Assembly (NCBI RefSeq): GCF_002234675.1
Contig: NC_019877.2
Span: 3,689,041-3,753,040 of the forward strand
Reading direction: 5' to 3'
DNA length: 64,000 nt
From: Oryzias latipes
Lineage: Eukaryota > Chordata > Actinopteri > Beloniformes > Adrianichthyidae
Position numbers and translations under genes: made by a program. Below, in pieces: positions 38,501 through 50,018 of the stretch. The first letter of the stretch is position 1. Each line of letters begins with the position of its first letter. The notes under the pieces are model-generated. The model was not told the DNA's origin and made no database searches. It worked only from the letters and a program-made list of their open reading frames with translations.

Positions 38501-41500
38501 ACCCAGAGCGAGCCTGAACCGTCCATACCCAGCAACCCACTGCTTTTTATGGGTAAACTCGGATGCACAGGCAGGATATTTGCATCACGGCATGCAAATA
38601 CAGACTGCAGCACATCGGCGGCAGACTTACAGGAGAAGCGCCTTTCATTTACTCATGTCATTGACTTGAAAAAAACACTTATCTCATAACATGCAAAATA
38701 AAGGTGAGATAAAGCGATCCGATGGAAGTAATTTAGTAAAAAAGAAAGGTTTCTTTTTGTAGGATTCATAGCAACAACAAACAAACAAAAGCCAATAAAA
38801 TATTTAGGAGGATTTTCAACAGAAAAATCCTCAAACACTGCATTTTGGCTTTGAATTCTGCAGATTTTATGAAATAAATTTGACCATTTGACTTAAAAAT
38901 ATCATTCAAATGTTTCACAAACAAAACTTTTATTGGAATTGACTACTTTTAAACTGATAAATGAAGAAATAATCAACTTGGTTAAAGCTGCAGACTCAAA
39001 AAACAAAAAAAAGACAAATTTGAAACTTTGATATCTGTCAAAATAAAAGAAGCCAGCTCACATGTTTAAAGGATCCTCTACGCATACGTGAGAAACATAC
39101 CTCGATATCATCAAGAAGCTCTCTTTTCCTCCGTCGGATGTTGGACAGCTCATCCCTCTCTTCAAGGGATAAATCCTCGGGAACTGAAACACAGGAAGTC
39201 AAAAATACTCAGGACTTTCTCACTGCTTCACAATGCTGGAAAATAAATCCAGAATCACTCCAGAACCCTGCTGCTGCTTCCCTTTGCTCGGCTGCAGCAG
39301 CAGACATCCACAGCCAGCGAATTCCCCCCAATTAACCAGAGATAGAGAGAAGAGTCTTAATTATTCCGCATGAAACTGTGTCATCCTTCCTTCTCCATTT
39401 GGCTCAGGGGCGTGTGCTATTAATAAAACTAATCCAGATTAAGTTTTCTTTCATTAAAAGTGAATTTCACCAATTTAGCACAGCCTACATCTCCCTGTTT
39501 CCGCAGCAGCTTCAGGCAATATTTTTATGCTCTTCAGAAACAAAACTTTGAGGCAGGAAACCATCGTGTTTCGTGTGTCTTATTGATGGAAAATCCTGGT
39601 TTGTTTCAAAAGGAGGAAGCGTTCGGCCTCGAAGGAAGCCAAGCATTGTTACAAACAAACTGAGCAAAGGTGCTCGTTATGTAATCCTGAAGCAGGGTGA
39701 AGGGTGACCCACACCAACAAAAAACAAAGCAAGAGACGGGGTGAAGAGAGTTTTTCATTAGAGCTGCAGCTTCTGGCGGCTCCTCCACTCTTGGCTTTAA
39801 AAGCAATTAGTGGTTTAAAAAGTTTTATGGCTGTTTTATATAACTTCACTTCAAATCTTTTGATCTACTTATAAGGATCTTATTTTTCTACCAGGAAATT
39901 CTCTTCCCTCTTTCTTTTCCTAATCCCCGTCTTTGCTCCCTTCAGCAGCTTTGGTGTTGTATGAAGTTAAAAATAATCGATTAATTGATTTAAATAGAGC
40001 TTAATTTACACGGCGCAATTGAGTTTTATAACACCCAAGAGATTTCTTTCTTCCTTTAAGACAAAAAATGATTCTTTATTAGATTTTGATGTAAAAATTC
40101 ATAATCATCATCTTAGATCAGCTGTGTATTAGGACTGGGATGAAAAACAAATAAATCTTTATTAAAAAGTAATGATCAAATCTTTTAATTCATCTTTCTT
40201 TAAAGTGATTTCTGATTTTTCAGCTAGTTTTACTATAATTAGATATGATGGTATTACAAAAATGTCACGTTTGTTCAATTTATATCACTAGAAATGAGTC
40301 TTTGTGACCGGAAAACATTGGTTTTGAATGGAATTTAATAACAAACAACACTAAATAAGATGCTAAACTTGTAAATCATAATTCGTTTTTAGTTTAGTTT
40401 AGTTTAGTTTTCGGGCAGTGATGATAAGCCTGAGCCCACTTGTACAAACAAACAAGTGTCAAGACCAAAATAAATAAATAAATAAAGGGATTTTGTATGG
40501 AACTCTTTAAACATGGTCTGATTTTTGCTAAAATACATACGTAAATTTAATCCTGAAGAAGCCAAGAATGAATTTCTGTTTGGCCTTTAAAGTTAATTTG
40601 ACTTTTTTTTTTTTTCGTTTTTAACTTTGGGTAGCAGCAATTAAAAGCAACAACAACAAAACAAAAAAAAAAGACTGCATTATAAAGAAAAAATAAGAAA
40701 AAGCGAGCGCGCTGTATGGCTTGAAGATGCCCACCGCCCTCTCCGCCCCCTTCTGGCCCGACAAATAGCCCAACATCACAACAATAGCCATCTCAATGGG
40801 CTTCAAACTGTCACTGGCTAAACGGCTGCTACATGTCCCCCACTCTCCTCCTCTGCCCCTGCCACCCTGGATCTGTATCTGACAAATTCAAAACACTTTT
40901 TTTTTTTAAATGGAGGCTTTTCTATTGGCTCTAACTTCATAGCAACCATTTTATTTATTGGTGACCTGGTGGTGACAAACAGTCCGATGTCATTTTTAGA
41001 ACAATCGGTAAAACTAACTTTTTGGATTTCTTTGGCAACGGGGGTTTTAGGTTAAAAAATGGTCACATTCCCAATATGGTCATACGGTATGTTATATTGT
41101 TCTGTTCAGCTTGAGCCAATGATTCACGTATCACATTTGTAGAAGGTACTAAAGAGGATTTTATTTTTTAATTTCAAGATGGCAACTTTTTATCAAGGTC
41201 AAAGGTCAATGAAATTTTGATTGTGGTTGTAGACGTAAGACATTTTTGCCCTATTTATTTTTCTGACAGCTTCTCCCACTGTGGTATCATGTCGTTGGGC
41301 AGGTTGTTCATTATCATTATTCATTTTCGTAGGTGCGTCCAAATTTATGATGATTTTAAGTTAATAGCGGGGTGCGCAGTAAGAAAGATGAATTGTGAAA
41401 ATTGGCAAAACAAGCTGTTTTCCTCTCATTTATTAATTTTATGTTTAGGTATCCCAACCAATCAGCTGATGGAGATCCAACGCCTGCAACGGCAGACGTG

Positions 41501-44500
41501 GTTACAACCTTAATGCACAACAAACCAAATGAAAAGACGGGAAGTGGCTTCAGGCCCCACCGCCATTGAGGCAAACATCACTGTGGTCCTTCAACCCAGT
41601 TCTCCACTTTAAAGCCTCTCAAACCACTCGCTTGATTACAGGGGTGGGGGGCTGTGCACCAATAAATTCTCCTGTTCAAATGGATTTTTCTTTTCCCACT
41701 AACTACTTCATTAACTTCCTCCATCTGACCATCTACGAGGAATCAGTTGATGCTAAAGCGGACCGGTCATGCAGCCCAAAGGAAAACGCAGCTCCGCTTC
41801 AACGATGATGAAAATCGGCCATGGGGGCGGGGCCACAGACCCAACAGCGGTCAGACCGCTGCAGGAGCACACCAGAAGAGGCTTTGCTTCATTCTGCCAA
41901 CAAAAATCCCAGAAAATCTACTTTTAGCGGGGACCCCCTGCGGTGGCTCTTCCCACCCAGCAGGGTCTAAACCCTCAACGCCACCGCAGATTCAATAAAC
42001 TGACCCAGACTGGTTCTTTAGTCCTGTGGCAGTCCTGAGCGGCAAAGCCCAGATGCTTTTTGCAATTTTTTTCTTACTGAGCCTTTGAGTCAAAATTTCT
42101 ACACACTCAAAAAATTTCCACACAACTAGTAACAAACCAAAATGAATTTTGGGGATAATAAATGACCCCTTTCGAAAATATGACGACGTTACCGCAGGAA
42201 AAACCATCAGAAAAAATAAATGGGGACCAAAATGTCTTAAGTCTACAACCACAATAGAACTTTTGTTGGCCTTTGACTTCGGTAAAAGGCTTCCATCTTG
42301 GGGTTAAATAATAAAAGTGTCTGAATCCACTAATGAAACTAAAATGACCTTTGACCCAGGAAGATGCCGCCATCTTAAAAAAAAAAAATCACCCTCAGTA
42401 CCAGCAACAAATTTAAACTCCTCCTAGGGATTTCTATCACAGCATAGCTCCTTGAGCATCATTAGGGATTTACGTTGGAATTAGAAATTGCAGATATTGA
42501 ATGGCGTTAGCATGGCGAGCTCACAGAAGTGGCACTTCCCTGTTGCTGGCACATATTACATACTAGAGTTGTGAAATTTTAATATTTGAATCCTTGAGTC
42601 AAGATGAACAAAACAATATGACATATGATATAAAATTATTAGAAATGTGGGCGTGGTTAACAAAAAACCTCCGTTGCCAAGGAAATACAAAAATGTACTT
42701 TTGCAGATTCTACTAAAAGTTACATATACTTGTTAGTCACCCCCAGGCGACCAAATACTAAAATGGTTGCTATGGAGATAAATCCAACAGAAAAGCTGCC
42801 ATTTTATAAAATATATATTTTTCATGAGTTTATCACATGCAGCTCTGAGCAGGGGGGGGGGGGCACGCTTGGGGAAGGGTAGCGCCTGCTAGCCACACAA
42901 CATTATGGGTTTATGTTTTACGTTGTTGTTTTTTAAATCTAATAATATTTGATGACAAAAAAATTGGAAAAAATTAACTCGTATGTCCAAACCCAAACTC
43001 ACACGAGTCACTTTGATTTGGATCTCGCCCACAGATCCAAATCGAAGTGACTTGTGAGTGAGAGGAGTGTGATCCGGATTTACGGTCTTTAAAGCTGAAG
43101 CATTAACCCACACTAATGTATTGAAATGTGGAGAAGCTTTAGTAAAAATGACCCTTTCCCTACTTGGACCGTGTCGCACGTTAGAAGAAAACCTCCTTCC
43201 GGATCCTGCAGCCTCTAATCTGAGACCTGCTGTTCATCATAATCCGTCCTATCGTGGACAAACACCCGGGTTAGAGTCCAGGTCACACAGAAACACAGGC
43301 GGGCAGACATGTGGAGGGACTCGCACGTGCCCGTCTGGCTCTAATCCCACACCCTGTCCAGTGCACTTTAGGGCGGAAGTGTGACGAATGAAGCCCTGAC
43401 ATTAGCCTGCAGAGGTGGAAAATCCAGATTACCAATCTGCTACAAAACACTGGAGAGCCTGAACGAGGGTTTTGTAGAACGCCACACAATGAAGTTTAGT
43501 AAATAAATAGACTTAAATCACGCTTATTCTAACTTCAATTCGAACACTAAAAAAATGGTGCATGAAGTTAAACATCAAATTTTTTAAATAGAAACTTGTT
43601 TTTTTCAAAAGTGAGAAGATTTTAGGCAAATGTTAATTTGCAACAGCTCAAAACAACTCAATTAAAATCAACTCATTAAGTTGATTTTGATTCAAATAAA
43701 TGTAACTTGGTTTGACCTGAATTGATTTATTTTACTTTAATTAAAGAATTAACATGATTTAATTTGTTTTGATTTGATCCAATTCAATGTTTTTCAAATG
43801 GAACTTTTATATAAATAGCGCCAAAGCTAAAAGCCTGAGTCTTTGCCTCTTCACTGAAGCCAAACAAATCATCACACAGACCTCTTTTAACAAATGAATT
43901 ACTATATTTCCTCCTCTTTAAAGCCTGTCGACCCAAAATGATTAAATTGTTTTCAATGTCAAAAATGTGAGCTTTAATGCAGGTTTGCTACAGAAAAATG
44001 TTGATTTTTCTTACCAGATATTAAATTTTGGCTGGGTTTTTTGTTTTGGGTCAAAACTGCTGTCAGTTAAAAAAAAACTCAAGTGGTTTTCTTTGTATTT
44101 CATGCTGCTGTTTTTAAGTGCTAACTGTCTTCAAGTATCAACAACGAGGCAAACCAAACTGACCTTTATTACAAACTTTATTTTTGCCTTTTAATTGTTT
44201 TGCTGCTACAAACATTTCTCCTTAGAGATCACTATGAAAACTGATTTTTTTTAAAGATTTATTTTATGATTCATGTTGAGAGGTGCATGATTTTCAGGCT
44301 GAATTCATGTAATAAAGTCATGATAAGCTGTGCTCAACGTGTACAATTTGCTCCAAACGAAGGAAATCAAATCGGAAAAGAACATTTCAGAAATTTAAGA
44401 GAGTAACATCCATTTTGTCAGTAAATGACTTTGAAAACCTTCCAAAAATATGTTTTCTTGCATGTCTTCTTGTGGAACGGTCGCCTGGAAAGCATCTTGA

Positions 44501-47500
44501 GCGTGTTAGGATGTGAGCAGCCAGGGCGTTTTCCTTTTCTATTAGGTCAGAAGCCAAGGAAAACAAGGAGAGCCTGCAGGCTCCTGCCCCCTCCCTCCCT
44601 GCACAGTCAGCCGGACCCTTCCTCTCCTAACTCCACCTTCATCGCTGTGGACTCCGTCTCATTTGGGGGCGTTTTTCGATTCCCATCCCTCTCACAGCTC
44701 AGACAGAGTGATGAGTCCAGCAGGTTGTTTACAGGAGCAAAAATTCTGCCTTCAGACAACAGCAGCACACTTCCACGGAGATGGGAACATGACTGGAAGC
44801 CTCCGGCATCATCTGCACATGTATCTAAACACATGAAGAGTGCAGCAGGAGCTCTGAACTCCTGTCACATCTTCGGAGGGTTCTTCTAAGTTTACGCACC
44901 GTCCTGATTTATTTCTCAAATGGCCGCTTCAGCCTTTGAAGCACACAGGAGTGAGGCCATAAAGAGCACTTTTTAGCACATTTTTGCACCTCTGCTGCAG
45001 CACACACCACAGAGACATTTGTTAGAGGCCGTGCAGCCGTTTATGTGGGGGATCACTATGAATGTTTTACAATAAAACGACCAATTCTGGAGAACAGAGA
45101 CGGTTTTCACATCGAAGTTCTGCTTCACCAATCTAGCAAACAACTGAAACTTTATTTATAACGCACTTTGAGAACAGTCACAGCTGTACGTGAAAGATTA
45201 AAGCCAAAAAACATGAAATATTAATCAAATTGGAACTTAAATGACAAGAATAACATTATGTTGTGAAAAATATAAATAACTTTGATTAAGTGCTGAAGAG
45301 TTTGGGCCTGATAAACAGTTAGGTAAATGACATGACAAGGAAATGCGACAAATATAGAATATTTTGATAAAAATATATAATACAAATATGATCAATAACT
45401 GTATGACTGTTTTGTTGCATCAATTTCAGAACAAAATAATAGAACCTGCAGTTTAAAAAATGATTAAAAAATGATTTTATTTTGTTTTGATTTTATTTTG
45501 TTTCCACTTTTGAAAAGAACTGAATATATTTTTTGGTGATTTACACAATTTATTTTGTTTTTTAAGTCTTTTACATAATTTATTTTACAGAGTATTTAGT
45601 CGTTTTCTTTTTTAGATATTTTTAGGGAACAAAAACCTGGGATTTTAAAAGGGAATAGTATAAGAAATTTGATTTTATTTGGATTTTACTCAAGACAAAC
45701 CAGGAAACAATATGCTTTTACAAAATATGATAAATCACAAAATGATTCATTTAAGCTTGAAAAAGAAGATTTTGTCAACAGAATTGTTGGTGAAGCAAAA
45801 ATAGATTTTGATTTAGGTGGGATTCTTTTTCCAAAAATGTGATTTTCCTGTTAATAGAAAGCAAAATAAATGTTATTTTAGTTAAATTATAATGTTTTTT
45901 CAAAGTCACATTTATTTTTTAATTCAATCTGATTAGACAAGCCTACCTTTGACTCATTAGTGGGTTAAGAATGTTTTAACAAAAAACATTGTGTTAAAAA
46001 CCATAGTTTCTTTTAAAAAATGGCTTTTTAGGGACAATTGACCCTATGATATAAAAATGAAGAACCAAAATGAGCAAAAAGTGGTAGAATGGGCTATAAA
46101 TGATCTAAAGTGAATCAAATCTAGTATTTTTCATCAATAAAACTGTTACTTGGAGGCACATTTCACACCTAAAGGCCCGTACACACCGGGACGAATATTC
46201 GCCAGGCGTTATTCGCCAGCGTTTTTCGCCACGTTTTTTGTGTTCACACCCAGGCGATTTTCGCTGACGATGAGTGGAGTGAACATGCAATTTCATTCCC
46301 TGACATTAGATGGCGCTTAATGTAAAACAGAAATACTCCTGTACACAAGGTGGCGCTGCGCAACTTTACGCTTCTTAAAGTCGCTTTTCACTCAGAAGAA
46401 GAGAGCAAGTATTTACACGCTTGTCAGAATCAAACAAAGAAAACATGAATATTTCAAGCACCAGTAGCTCCAACTGGTGCTTGGTTCGTGGATGTTTTAG
46501 AATGTCCGTCATTATTGCTTCGCGGCTGTGTAGACGCTACTTGGCGTCTATCTTCTTCGCTGGTATGTGTGCTCAGCAAGGCAGTTTTGTGTTTGAGCGC
46601 CCCCAAGTTGTGTTTTACTGTAACTTCAGAAGCTCCAGACACGTGAGCAAAAGCGCCGTTCTCATTGGTCGAGTAGATTTCGACGCGACGCGTCGAAAAA
46701 AAAAAACGAACCCGAGGCGTTTTTTTTTTTTGACGCTTTAACGCCTGGCGTTTTTTCGCGTCGGTGTGCACACTCTCATTGGGGCCCTTTGTTTAGTCAC
46801 GAGGCGTTAAACGTCGGCGAAAATCGCCGGCGAAATTCGTCCCGGTGTGAACAGGCCTTAAGGCTCGTATGCAGAAATGCTTAAGTTCTGCTCCGCTTTT
46901 GACAAGTGTCACAGACCAACCACTTATCCAACCGTCCTCCCACGGAGATCAGCCACAGCGAGCCCCCACATGACAGCCTGACGTCCTCCTACACAGCAAC
47001 CACAACCTTATCCGCTCCCCACAAGGGAGAACTTCTCCTTCTTTCCCTCAAAGCTGCAGAAATCACACAGAAGGGAGGCAGGAACAAGTTCTGCTGCAAA
47101 TTTAGGAAAGGAGATCAGAAAAATCTGCATTGGCTCAGAAGGTTTCTGTTAGTTTAGCTTGGATTTTGCACAATGAAGGGTGCAGTTTTAAGGAAAAAAA
47201 AGCAGCATTTTTTCATTAAACCTTCATAACAACCCAAAGAGCTTCTGTAAACAAGACGAAAGGCAGGAAAGCCATTTGCTTTCCAAGTCTATACAGCCTC
47301 CGTCCAGACAACTCCAGCTTCTGCATTCTTTCCACTGATCCGCGCAGCTATACAATGTTCCTAAAAATAGACGGGGGCCTAATAAAAACACTTGTTGCTG
47401 AATTTGTGGCTTTAAGGCCAAGCGTCTGCGAATCTCCCCCAGCAGAGATGCAGCTTTGCTTCTACAGTGCCGTTAATCAATACAAGCAGCTGTGTTGCAC

Positions 47501-50018
47501 AAGACCATGTGGCTGCAGGGCTTCTTCTGCGAATCCGTATGACATCAGTCCGGTTTCAGCTAAACTTGTGAAGGCTGGAAAGTTCCCCTCCACATGTGGG
47601 GGTCGACCACACGGACCAGAAGGTCGTGACTTCTCCGATACGGTCACATTTTAGTGCTGAAGTCGTACTTTTGTGACTTCCTGCTGAGACCATCAGCTGA
47701 CCCTTTCCCGAAAAATTCGTCTTTGACGACCGATCAGAGTGCGGTCTGTGGGTCTGATTATTCGATCTTCACGGGATTTTGCATTTGCTGCACAAAGTGG
47801 AGGGCTATCTGTCCGTCTCTGCTGGATTTACTGAGCACAGCAGTTGCAGCGTTGACTCGTTTGCCTCTCAGATCAGACAGGCGGTTCGGTGCTAACCCAA
47901 TCCACCCATAAAAACGCCATCCGTCGCCTTTCGCCACCGATCTTGACCCACCGATTTACGAACAGAGAAAGGAGAGGATCCTTCCCGGATGAGGCGTGCT
48001 CCTGTCCTGTCAGTTTGAGTTTTTGCGATCTGAAATCTGCTGGAAGTGTTTGGTAAAGACAGATTTAGCTCTCGTTATACCAAGTGTGCATGCGAACAAT
48101 GTTAAGTGATGTGTGAAAGTCAAAGGGAGTGTGACTGAGCAGCACAGGCCTTCTCATTTGTCTCAACGCCAACAGTGAATTCAGCTAATAATTGACTCGC
48201 AGCGGAGAGATTCTGTTCAACAACCAGGATTTTTTTCTTCTTCTGCAAAAGTTCTAAAAAAAGGGAATTACACTCTGCAAAGGAAGTTTTTAGCCCCGGG
48301 ATTATGAAAACTCTAGGTCAATGTGAAGGAAAATGAAATCAACATTGTGTTTCTGTGATTGAAAAAGTAAAACTGAAGACAACAAACAAAGAAAACCCCG
48401 AAAATTTAACATACACAGGTCATTCCATGATAATAGAGAACAAATGGAGAACTCCAGGTGAGAGCTCCTCCAGGTTCTCTCAGTCCAACTGACAAACTGT
48501 TATCAGACGGCGGCCGTTTGTTTAGCCCACACTCCCTCTGCAGCCCACATATGCACGGCCGTTTGGATTATCAGCGGCATGCGTGCACTTCAACACTATC
48601 ATACAATAGCTGTAATCTGTCTTAAGCAGATTCCTTCATCTCTAATTTGAGGAAGTAGCAGGAAATGGTGTGAGCTTTCAGGTGATTCGGTCTAATGTTT
48701 TTTTAATCTATGCTCTTAATGAATCTTTATGGAGCAAAATGATCAAAGAGAAATTTAGAAATAATATGTGACAAATTCCAAACTGCACTTTCAAAAAAAC
48801 CTCTTTTGTGTTATTTATTTTAAGGATTTACTACAAAATGTGTGCAAAAACCATAGAAAAGGTGATGATAAAGTGTAGAAAGACCTAAATAAAATGTATA
48901 AATTGGAGGCAAATGAAGTTTAAAAGGTGTATAAAAGTGAAACCAGTGCTTTTCCAAAATAATTTTTTTGAAAAATCTGCTTTAGAGTATTTAAGTGTTT
49001 ACATCACATTGTGCACACAAATATTTTTAGAAAAAGTGAGGATTAAATGTAAAAATATCCAAATAAAATGCACGAATCAAAGGGAAATTCAATTCAAATA
49101 GTGCATAAAAGTAAAAGCAGGACTTTTACAAAATCCCTTTTTAAAATCAACTATTTTACTCACCATGTGCAAAAGAAATACAAGACAGGGTGATGATAAA
49201 GTGTAAAAACATCTAAATAAAAGGCAAAAACTGAAGGAATATTCTGTTTAAACCAAACTCTGTTAAAATGTGCACAAAATCACAAGAAAAAGTGATGGTA
49301 AAGTGCAGAAATATCTAAATAAAATGGATGAATTATAGGCAAATTCAATTTAAACTGCATAAAAGACCAAAAAAACTGGAATTTTCCAAAATCTTGTGTG
49401 ATTCGTTTAAGGGTTAATTTCACAGTATGCAAATGAAACACTAGAAAAAGTATCTCATTAAAATGCATGATTCAAAAGAAAAGTCAATTTAAACTGTACA
49501 TAAATGTAAAATAAGAGTTCACTTCATAATGTACACAAAAAGTAATAGAAAAAATTGATGAAACGCGTAGAACTATATAAATAAAATGCATGGATATCAG
49601 GAAAATTCAATTTAAATTGTGCATTAAAGTGTAAGCAGGTATTTTACTAAATAATTTGGGTTTTTCTGCACTTTTTAGATATAGTTTAACATTTAAATAT
49701 GAGTTACTGCTAAAAGGACAGCTGATGATGGTCCAAAACCCATTCATAATTTATATTAATTAAGTTTATAATAAATTAAATAGCGTCTTCTTTGAATTTC
49801 TTTATTTATAAGGATGTCAGCCAATAAATGCATTTTTTTCCAATTTCCCATAAAATCTTGAGGCTCTTCGAAGCTTTAAAGCAAGACATCAAAGAGTGAG
49901 AAAGTGTATTTGGATGGTTAGAAACCACACCATGTCCACCCATCATCCACCCATCATCCACCCTCAGATGGAGCCTGGCTGAGCGGACGACAGGCTTACC
50001 GTGATTGTCTTCGTCCAT
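22024..50018 (-). CDS. cyth3: Cytohesin-3 (GRP1/ARNO3), Arf guanine-nucleotide exchange factor, complete
   Basis: Activates Arf GTPases at the plasma membrane after PIP3 binding. Exons in coding order (minus strand): 50018-50000, 39183-39101, 38437-38373, 37802-37736, 37582-37464, 35335-35255, 35174-35062, 32783-32635, 32489-32378, 27078-27002, 24111-24040, 23938-23784, 22096-22024. All phases join into 394 residues (human about 399). An N-terminal coiled coil (about 8-60, [19 protein letters not shown]) is followed by a Sec7 domain with [19 protein letters not shown] and the glutamic finger FRLPGEAQK (Glu156). The PH domain begins [17 protein letters not shown], with the PIP3-binding basic residues, and the polybasic end is RKRRIANKK. 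As assembled, the PH loop is the diglycine form; a 3-base exon would be needed for triglycine. Exon 1 carries only six codons (MDEDNH), and the first intron spans about 10.8 kb. Orthology to CYTH3 rather than another cytohesin rests on sequence and its usp42-rac1 neighbours. Confidence 0.95.
22350..22530 (+). mobile_element. MITE family A, copy 3 (partial)
   Basis: Keeps the right-hand half: tcacaaatacaagctgc, gcttctgattcacaataatt, gaataaagaaatac, an expanded T run, and ccacaaaaaagatgttaaaa. Left end and right TTAA are not clear. Lies in the last cyth3 intron. Confidence 0.6.
23284..23450 (+). mobile_element. MITE family A, copy 4 (partial)
   Basis: Right half of family A: gcgatctttttcatctgctt, caacaatttgaatac, cagaaaaatgccagaag, ending gggagtgggtctt. 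The terminal TTAA is mutated. Same cyth3 intron as copy 3. Confidence 0.65.
23528..23550. repeat. (TG)n microsatellite
   Basis: Eleven uninterrupted TG dinucleotides in the last cyth3 intron. Confidence 0.95.
24740..25560 (-). mobile_element. Repeat family B, copy 2 (inverted)
   Basis: Reverse orientation. Contains acatctccatagcaacc (X-box-like block), ttggatttccttggaaac, ttcaagatggtggcct (YY1-like) and GGGTCAAGGGTCA (25250-25262, a decayed DR1), and ends near a G12 tract around 25540. Lies in a cyth3 intron. Confidence 0.65.
27460..27640. promoter_or_regulatory. Candidate conserved regulatory element in cyth3 intron
   Basis: A non-repeat, compositionally balanced island with clustered motifs: attatgcaaag (octamer-like), gttaattac (homeodomain/HNF1 half-site) and gatcaacaatc (SOX-like), followed by a taataac-rich stretch and tgatgtcac. 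Inferred from motif density only. Confidence 0.2.
29459..30041. mobile_element. MITE family C, copy 1 (complete, inverted ends)
   Basis: About 580 bp in a cyth3 intron. The left part CAGCCACTGCGTACACTTTG and the right end, inverted, CAGCCACTTTGTACATTTTG, match closely. The interior is rich in palindromic acgtaa/ttacgt phrases. A second, shorter copy lies at 59870-60330 in rac1. Confidence 0.7.
30190..30390 (-). mobile_element. MITE family A, copy 5 (inverted, partial)
   Basis: TTAA (30190-30193) followed by AGATCCACTCC, then the right-hand block in reverse: tgttcttgtggcac, gcatttctgagtatttcttc, attgtgaattagaagcagat. The distal end is absent. Confidence 0.7.
31615..32018 (+). mobile_element. 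PIF/Harbinger-like MITE with a MADF-domain relic
   Basis: About 404 bp with inverted ends GTTCACACCGGACT and, inverted, GTTCACACTGGACT. The frame from the ATG at 31819 reads [20 protein letters not shown] then [19 protein letters not shown]. This matches the MADF (Myb/SANT-like) pattern of an acidic start, YD, YR, then K..W..I, as in the DNA-binding accessory ORF of Harbinger elements. The frame ends at 32016 and only the first part of the domain is present. A related noncoding copy lies at 59043-59640. Confidence 0.6.
33775..34389 (+). mobile_element. MITE family A, copy 6 (long form)
   Basis: TTAA (33775-33778) then AGACCTACTCCG at the left; tagtgggtct then TTAA (34386-34389) at the right. 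At 615 bp it is longer than other copies; the middle (about 33890-34200) is unrelated to the family and may be a nested insertion. Lies in a cyth3 intron. Confidence 0.75.
34480..34690. promoter_or_regulatory. Candidate conserved regulatory element in cyth3 intron
   Basis: A non-repeat island beside MITE copy 6 with tgtttactc (FOX-like), ggttaactgaataat (HNF1-like) and tctatgattaatctg/gataatcc (homeodomain-like). Motif clustering is the only evidence. Confidence 0.2.
36110..36310. promoter_or_regulatory. Candidate regulatory element with paired homeodomain sites
   Basis: ttaattagtgataattac at 36128-36145 places two TAATTA-type sites 11 bases apart. It is followed by gcgtaaacac (FOX-like), gattagtgtg and a dense non-repeat stretch. 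Inferred only. Confidence 0.25.
36468..37004 (+). mobile_element. MITE family A, copy 7 (nearly full length)
   Basis: TTAA (36468-36471) then AGTCCCACTCCGATCATCTT; the right end, gagggtctttt, has lost the TTAA. About 537 bp, with the full interior (gaggaggaaaacaaagac, tctacttcacaaatac, gctcctgattcctatc). Lies in a cyth3 intron. Confidence 0.8.
39300..39460. promoter_or_regulatory. Candidate regulatory element next to cyth3 exon 2
   Basis: Non-repeat sequence with ccaattaacc, cttaattattcc, tattaataaaac and actaatccagattaag, a cluster of homeodomain/OTX-like sites within about 140 bases of intron 1. Inferred from motifs only. Confidence 0.2.
40810..41540 (-). mobile_element. Repeat family B, copy 3 (inverted)
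   Basis: Reverse orientation. Contains acttcatagcaaccatt, ttggatttctttggcaac, atttcaagatggcaac and an exact DR1 AGGTCAAAGGTCA (41196-41208). Lies in cyth3 intron 1, about 0.5 kb from copy 4, which is in the opposite orientation. Confidence 0.65.
42060..42870 (+). mobile_element. Repeat family B, copy 4
   Basis: Direct orientation: aaaatgaattttggggat, TGACCTTTGACCC (42345-42357), gatgccgccatctt, gaatggcgttagcatggc, ccaaggaaatacaaaaatgt and ggttgctatggagat, ending in a G12 run (42852-42863). The second-best DR1-like block (ggcctttgactt) is at about 42270, so this copy may contain an internal duplication. Confidence 0.65.
42998..43058. repeat. Imperfect 25-28 bp inverted repeat
   Basis: The left arm (42998-43025) ends gtcactttgatttggatct. 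The right arm (43033-43058) begins agatccaaatcgaagtgac. They pair over about 25 bases with few mismatches around a 7-base loop. Confidence 0.75.
46173..46858. mobile_element. PIF/Harbinger-type MITE with TAA target duplication
   Basis: A 686-bp element in cyth3 intron 1. Left end AGGCCCGTACACACCGGGAC; right end, inverted, AGGCCTGTTCACACCGGGAC. TAA lies on both sides (46170-46172 and 46859-46861), the 3-bp TWA target of Harbinger elements. Subterminal repeats of ttcgcc/ggcgaa give it a much higher CpG content than its surroundings. No transposase. Confidence 0.8.
48830..49640. repeat. Degenerate tandem array, about six units
   Basis: A phrase close to atgtgcacaaaaacaagaaa, then gtgatgataaagtgtagaaa, ctaaataaaatgcatga, gcaaattcaatttaaa, tgcataaaagtaaa and ttttccaaaat recurs about six times (unit starts near 48832, 49013, 49164, 49269, 49427, 49532). 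Units are roughly 100-180 bases and diverged. Lies in cyth3 intron 1, 0.4 kb from exon 1. Confidence 0.75.

Larger units (their letters stand above)
39184..49999 (-). other. cyth3 intron 1, about 10.8 kb
   Basis: Noncoding. It holds the candidate element at 39300, two family B copies (40810-41540 and 42060-42870), an inverted repeat at 42998, AT-rich simple sequence around 43600-43800 and 45400-45900, a Harbinger MITE (46173-46858) and a degenerate tandem array (48830-49640). Between 46870 and 48800 the sequence is more balanced and non-repeat, but I recognise no exon there. Confidence 0.7.

Noticed and set aside
44425-44889. 154-residue plus-strand ORF in cyth3 intron 1
   Set aside because: No recognisable motif and no splice context tied to a gene; treated as chance in a more GC-rich segment.
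46421-46741. ORFs on both strands of about 105 residues
   Set aside because: They lie wholly inside the Harbinger MITE and arise from its CpG-rich repeats.
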